Shown: positions 59,553 through 64,000 of the stretch, one piece after another
Layout of the letters: each line of letters begins with the position of its first letter
How positions within the stretch are numbered: position 1 is the stretch's first letter
Assembly (NCBI GenBank): GCA_963573305.1
Contig: OY754331.1
Coordinates: 68,127,275 to 68,191,274, forward strand
DNA from: Pyrrhosoma nymphula
Lineage: Eukaryota; Arthropoda; Insecta; Odonata; Coenagrionidae
DNA: 64,000 nt
Direction of reading: 5' to 3'
The notes under the pieces: generated by a model
What the model was told of the DNA's origin: nothing
The model's input: the letters and a program-made list of their open reading frames with translations, nothing else
Databases searched by the model: none
Made by a program: the position numbers and the translations under genes

Positions 59553-59609
59553 ATTGAAGCCGGGACGAAAGTACATTTTTACTGTGGAAAATTGCACGAT
59601 TTTTTTATT

Positions 59610-60260
59610 TCACCATGTTAATACCAGTCTTTAATATTTGAGCACTCCTTCCTCATTTCTTCCTGCAAGCTATGGAATTGTTTACCTGAAAATGTTAGAA
59701 CCTCTTCTACAATTTCGATGCTCAAGATAAATATGTCTGATCAGTTATGTAACTTTGCTTAATCTTCTCATATATCCAATCGATATGATCAATTCTTGAA
59801 ATGTGATTTCATATCTGTGCATTGCAATGTTGATTGAGATTCGTCATGCTCTTTTGTTACCATACTGTTTGATGATGTGTCTATTATTTTATATTCCATT
59901 ATTCTTTATGCAAAATGTGTAAGCAATCCGATTGATAATCTTTGTTGCCTGTTTTAAATCCTTAATGTGTGATCTTAAATTTGTGCACCCTAATTTTCAC
60001 ATGTTATTTATTTTCTTATCTTTGATTATTGTTGGTTTATATGTGGTGTTCCTTAGTGAAATTTGTATGTATTGCTGTCACCATTGGCCCCATTTGTTGT
60101 GGCATGCAATAATATTTAAATGTTCCAGGGGACATAAAGTCCCAGAACAAAAAAGTCTGTTTTCAATTCATGTTTAAATTCCGCTCAATTTCGCGTGAAT
60201 CTTCGGATTAATCTAGAACAAATCGAGGAAAATTGTTCCCGGATCGAGTTCCTGGGGAAA
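59610..60260. other. AT-rich intergenic DNA
   Basis: An 81-codon open stretch at 59932-60177 is hydrophobic and compositionally biased. No supported feature. Confidence 0.4.
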
Positions 60261-60261
60261 A

Positions 60262-60330
60262 GTGAGGTTGTGGTGGCTAGAGTACCGGATTTAAATCCCA
60301 AGAGACAAGGTTGGAACCACGGCAATTGTG
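60262..60330 (+). repeat. Weak tRNA-like segment
   Basis: GTGGTGGCTAGAGTACCGGA (A-box-like) and AAGGTTGGAACCACG (B-box-like). Low similarity; possible SINE head. Confidence 0.3.
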
Positions 60331-60429
60331 GAGAATTTTCAGTGTAATCGCGATTACTGTTAAGGTGCAAAGTGAGGAGCAAGACTTGAATAGTATCTAC
60401 ACCGTCGCTTCGCCTTTCGTTAGAGCAAT

Positions 60430-60635
60430 GAGCTAAAAAAAAGTAGAAATGGAAATGTATGAAAGGATTGCGCATCGTTGACAGGGCAATGTTGAAAAAA
60501 TGGATGAGAGCCGACATGTGAAACACATTTATGATAGAGGAGTGAAAGAAGTGTCACGAAGGGGTAGACCGAGAGAGTCATGGATGAATATGGTAAAAGA
60601 TATTGATAAGAGGGGAATAGGGAGTCATCACCTAC
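60430..60635 (+). mobile_element. LINE C-terminal fragment (GHVDRM family)
   Basis: Encodes KMDESRHVKHIYDRGVKE then RRGRPRESWMNMVKDI, the recognisable GRPRxxW block. It is truncated at the 3' side and runs directly into the 3' end of a different LINE on the opposite strand at about 60640. Confidence 0.65.
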
Positions 60636-60636
60636 A

Positions 60637-60690
60637 TCTAAATCTAGATAAAACCCCGCGAGCTGCCATAGAGGTAGGGGTTGTTAGGAC
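60637..60690 (-). mobile_element. CR1-like LINE 3' end, copy 3, distal part
   Basis: In reverse it reads GTCCTAACAACCCCTACCTC, TGGCAGCTCGCGGGG and a (TAGATT)-like tail to 60637. It is the 3' terminus of the copy continued at 63447 and is separated from it by a hAT-like insertion. Confidence 0.75.
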
Positions 60691-60788
60691 TAGTGATGGG
60701 CCATTTCAGAACGATTTGTTCCTTTGGAACGAATCCACTGATGGAACGAGAAGGAACGAATCCGGCTGTGGAAATATTCTCGTTCTAA

Positions 60789-60912
60789 AGGACCGAAAGG
60801 ATTCGATGGACCGAAAGGAATCAAATAAAGGAAAGAATTAATAGGAACGAAGGACCGAAAAGATTCGAAGGACCCAAAGGAATCAAATAAAGGAAAGGAT
60901 TCATAGGAACGT
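60789..60912. repeat. 62-bp tandem duplication
   Basis: Two units start at 60789 and 60851 with AGGACCGAAA, share GGAATCAAATAAAGGAAAG, and lie in the left subterminal zone of the hAT-like element. The purine bias creates a spurious minus-strand open stretch rich in Ser and Phe. Confidence 0.85.
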
Positions 60913-61129
60913 AGGGAATCAATTGAATGAAGGGAATGCAATGTGAACAAAAATAATCAAAGGAAAGAGAGGACTCAACCAATTCGCAGAGATGACAGGC
61001 CAGGTACTTTGAAGACGAGGATGGAATGACGTATGTTAATATGTTATACATCGAACGGCAAAATATTATAAAATCAACGTTGGCTTACTGAATAAATATA
61101 TCGGAGGTCCTCAAACACAACATTTAGTG

Positions 61130-62930
61130 AAGAATTTCAATTTTTTGCGGGTTTTTTTTACAATAGCTCCTAAACTAGGATTATGATCTGAAAACTATTT
61201 CTCCCAGGCATTGAGATCTCATGTTACCTACAACTTGGTGCTATTTTTCTATCTTATATAGTACTCTGGTAGCATGGTGCCAAAGTCGAATTTTGATAAA
61301 CTGTCAAATGTTTCTTTCCTTCACGCCTCTACTGGCGGAGATACGACCTTGAAACATGACAGGCGCATGCGTCTTGACATACTTTTCACCAATAATAAGT
61401 AAAAACCACGATTATTTATGATTAAACCGACTATAAAATTAAAAATCGCTATTTCTAAAACGAGACTTTATGTTCTTGCTTCATATCTTTTGAACAGTAA
61501 GTCGGATCTGGAATCTGACGACATATTATATTGGAAGATTAAATATTCTACAAGATTTAACCAACCCTGTTATTCTGTGTTGCTTAGTTTTCCCATCAGA
61601 GGTCCTCAAACACGAAATTTAGTAAACCACTTCCCATTTTTCCACTGTACCTTCCAAACTTGAAGTCGGAGCTCAAATTTGTTGACGGTTTTTTAGATGT
61701 CATCAAGGTTTATCGAGGTATGCCATTACTTTTTCTCTAACACTAATAGTTGGCTGGTAACATGGCGCCAAATTAGGAATTTTTGTGAAACTTGCTGTTT
61801 TTCGACAGTAGGTTCTAAACTAGAAGTCGGATCTCGAATCTGTTGGGAGGTTTTTTTTTAGATCTCATTCAGGCCTACAACTTTATTCCATTCGTTGTTT
61901 TCCATTCCTTTTAGTTCTCTGGTAACATGGTGTCTTATTCGGCTTTTCGTGAAACTCGTTGTTTTTCGACTGTAGCCTCTAAACTAGAAGTCGGATCTCG
62001 AATCTTTCGGGCGTTTTTTTTAGATCATATGCAGGCCTACAATTCTCTGTTATCCGTTTCTTTTCATCCGTCGTATTTCTCTGGGAACATGGTGCCAAAG
62101 TGGGCTAATTCATGAAACTCCCTAAAGCTTCTTTCGCTCACGCCCTTACCAATGTAGGTACAACCTTCAAAGTCGGCAGGGGTATGCGCCTTGACATGAT
62201 ATTTACGGATAATTAGCAAAAACCCGGATTCTCTTGTAGTTCTATGGCAACATGGTGCCAAAGTGATATTTTTTAATGTTTCTTTCCCTTACGTCTCCTA
62301 GCTGCTAAACTAAGAGTCTGATTTCAAATCTGTTGGGCGGCTTTTTTAGATCTCATCAAGTCCTAACATTTATGCCAATCCTTCCTCTCTAACACTTAAA
62401 GTTCGCTGGATACATGGGGCCAAAGTTGGATTTTTCTGTTTTTCCACTGTGGTTTCTAAACTAGTAGTCGTATTTCAAATCTGTTGCGTGATTTTACCCA
62501 GATCTCATCGAGGCCTACAACTTTGTGCCTATTCTTACTCTTTACCACTTATAGTTTTCTGGAAATATGGCACCAAAATCGGATTTTCTGGATTTTCAAC
62601 TGTGGTTTCTAAACTAGAATGGCGATCACGAATCTGTTGGGCGGTTTTTTCTAGATCTCAATCAAGCCTACAGCTTCCTGCTATTCGTTTTCTTCATTTC
62701 TCGTAGTTCTCTGGCAACATGATGCCAAAGTCGGCTTTTCGTGAATCTTTCGAATGTATCTTTCCCTCACGCCTTCACCAGTGTAGATATTACCTTGAAA
62801 CTCGACAGGCGCATGCCTCATAACATGACCTTTACGGATAAGTAGAAAAAACCCGTACTCTCGTGTAGTTCTCTTGCAACATGGTGCCAAAGTGAAAATA
62901 TCGCATGTTTCTTTCTCTCAAGCCCCCACT
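61130..62930. repeat. Tandem array of ~160-bp units (about 11), two unit types
   Basis: The landmark CATGGTGCCAAAGT or a close variant recurs near 61273, 61761, 61926, 62088, 62251, 62413, 62567, 62718 and 62880, a spacing of 151-165 bp (488, about three units, across the most decayed part). One unit type has CTAAACTAGAAGTCGGATCT and GGCCTACAAC. The other has CTCACGCC, CAGGCGCATGC and TTTACGGATAA. The second type occurs near 61310, 62125 and 62757, so units may be arranged in groups of four or five. Units are diverged and the array is old. Confidence 0.85.
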
Positions 62931-62941
62931 GACTAAGACGT

Positions 62942-62960
62942 TGGGGGCGAAGCCCCCTAG
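62942..62960. repeat. GC hairpin beside the tandem array
   Basis: GGGGGCGAAGCCCCC forms a 6-bp stem with a GAA loop in an AT-rich setting, followed by AGCGAGCAAAGCGAG. The core GGCGAAGCC also occurs at 7907-7920. Confidence 0.6.
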
Positions 62961-63446
62961 CGAGCAAAGCGAGTCTCTCTATAACTATCCAACACACGGG
63001 TATGTTTCTTACATTTCTTAAATGCGCATTCCTTGCTCTTTCACTGGGTTACTTTGTCATTTGCACCACTAACCGGTGTTTTTCACAAAAAAGATATTAA
63101 CTGGAGTGACGGAAAGCCAGATTTACCTTCATTATCTTCGGTAGGTAGCGTGATTCGAGCCCATAATGGGATAATTTGTGGGCCGTGATTATGTAAGTAT
63201 CACCTCTGAATTTCTTTTGAAAGTGTCATATTCGTATATTATTTAAACGATTTGAAGCAACAAGTAATTGACGAGAGCAAATAGTACGAATCATATTGAA
63301 TCATATCATTGACATGTACCCTAATGCCCGAATTCCCAGGCGCAACTAGAAAAGGAACGAAATGAACGAATCTTTAAACTCGTTTCTTTTAGTGAACGAG
63401 AACGAAAGGAACGAGTCCGAGAAAGGAACGAAACTACCCATCTCTA

Positions 63447-63645
63447 GTTAGGACACAAGCCATGGAAGGGGAGGTAATAGGGAATAGGACGGGGGAGAGG
63501 ACAGGGGTGAATTGTATGTTATGTGTCTTATGATAGTGCTACGCTGTTTTGTTATGACCACTAATGATGTTTGGAAACAAGGAGTTTGTTTAATTATCAG
63601 TCCGGCAGTTCATCTCTCTTATTTTGTCACTTCTATCAGTTCTGG
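63447..63645 (-). mobile_element. CR1-like LINE 3' end, copy 3, proximal part
   Basis: Shares ATGTTATGTGTCTTATG, GTTATGACCACTAATGATG and the TCTATCAGTTCT region with 17330-17450 and 49190-49310. It is cut off at about 63645 by another insertion. Confidence 0.72.
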
Positions 63646-64000
63646 GGCCTGTTTCTCAAAGCTACAAGTCCAAAGGTAACAAGTCTACAAGTCGGATCTT
63701 ACAAGTGTTTCTCAAACGGAAACGGAGGACTTGTGAATTCTCAAAGATTTTACAAGTGAAAATGGCAGGCATCTAGTCCATATTTAGCTATTATTTAAAG
63801 CTTTCAATATATTTCACGAGTTTCTCCAACCATCTTCTATAACCAAGAGTCAGTGCTATGTTGCTCGGTGTCTATAAATGCGTGAATACAAGATAAACGG
63901 AATTTTTGGTTCACAGTTTACCTTAAAATATCTCAAGCGAGGACGAATTGTCTGCAAAACTTGAACATCATGAGGAAAAGTCGTTTATTCCATCGCATGA
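63646..64000. mobile_element. Possible MITE left end, running out of the window
   Basis: At 63646 the LINE similarity stops and GGGCCTGTTTCTCAAAGCTA begins. ACAAGT recurs five times and ACTTGT once in the next 120 bp, a subterminal-repeat style. The right end is beyond the window, so the type and boundary are unproven. Confidence 0.4.

Larger units (their letters stand above)
57832..59607. repeat. Fold-back repeat with both arms interrupted
   Basis: Without the two insertions, the left arm (57832-57874 plus 58836-58908) and right arm (59069-59124 plus 59553-59607) are inverted copies. They run from ATCGTGCAATTT through ACTTTCG and TCAATGTT to CATCATCGTC and a CCTGAAGATGACGACGA-like core. The spacer is 58909-59068. 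The core motif also occurs at 18084-18100. Confidence 0.85.
60691..63446. mobile_element. 2.76-kb hAT-like element carrying a tandem array
   Basis: The left end is TAGTGATGGGCCATTTC and the right end in reverse is TAGAGATGGGTAGTTTC. It is flanked by a perfect 8-bp duplication, GTTAGGAC (60683-60690 and 63447-63454). Removing it rejoins a CR1-like LINE 3' UTR that matches 49105-49200. The subterminal zones are rich in GGAACGAA and related words at both ends. The interior is mostly a tandem array (61130-62930) with no transposase. The target length and TAGxGATGGG ends are hAT-like. Confidence 0.9.

Noticed and set aside
60690..60950. 86-codon minus-strand stretch rich in Ser and Phe
   Set aside because: Produced by the 62-bp purine-rich tandem duplication in the hAT-like element.
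61130..62930. CRISPR-like array
   Set aside because: Units are about 160 bp, diverged and contiguous with no unique spacers, in a eukaryotic transposon.

Overview
This is a eukaryotic, AT-rich, intron-containing and heavily transposon-laden window. It is most probably from an arthropod, and likely an insect. The reasons are an ARF6 gene split by repeat-filled introns whose encoded residues match the animal family, several LINE families of arthropod type, many hAT-like and other inverted-repeat elements, and tRNA- and 5S-derived SINEs. I cannot name the species. There are no prokaryotic features such as operons, ribosome binding sites or CRISPR arrays.

The only cellular gene I can name is ARF6, on the minus strand. 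Coding exon 1 is 31249-31330, exon 2 is 29920-30023 and exon 3 is 25013-25211. The splice sites join in frame and give residues 1-128 of an expected 175, with the P-loop, the switch glycines and Q67, and the NKQD motif in place. I could not find the last coding exon, which should lie below position 25013. Everything between the exons is intron, and the introns carry nested mobile elements.

Regions from left to right. 1-16 kb: intergenic DNA with two hAT-like elements (1730-2093, 2813-3709), several MITEs, CR1-like and other LINE 3' ends, and repeat pairs shared with distant parts of the window. 17-19 kb: a LINE 3' end, a (TA)21 tract, fold-back and tRNA-like SINE sequence, a MITE and a poly-C run. 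19.5-25 kb: mostly featureless AT-rich DNA, probably ARF6 intron or 3' flank. 25.0-31.3 kb: ARF6. Its intron 2 holds a 3.18-kb inverted-repeat transposon (25447-28627) with a ruined DDE transposase, and one arm of it contains a 5S-headed SINE and a hAT-like MITE. 34.98-38.22 kb: an end-to-end but mutated LINE with a perfect 13-bp target duplication. 40-47 kb: LINE 3' ends and tRNA-derived SINEs. 49-51.5 kb: a LINE 3' end, an element bounded by TTAA, and a CpG-rich patch with a 28-bp perfect palindrome. 53-57 kb: LINE fragments, one of them split by a later insertion. 57.8-59.6 kb: a fold-back repeat with each arm hit by a different transposon. 60.7-63.45 kb: a 2.76-kb hAT-like element carrying an array of about 160-bp tandem units, inserted in a LINE 3' end.

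Apart from ARF6, the content is mobile elements layered on one another. Target duplications and paired intact copies allow the order of insertion to be read at four sites. I found no convincing new enzymatic system. The least-described objects are the fold-back transposon in ARF6 intron 2, the satellite-bearing hAT-like element, and the TTAA-bounded family whose copies share a peptide-like stretch.
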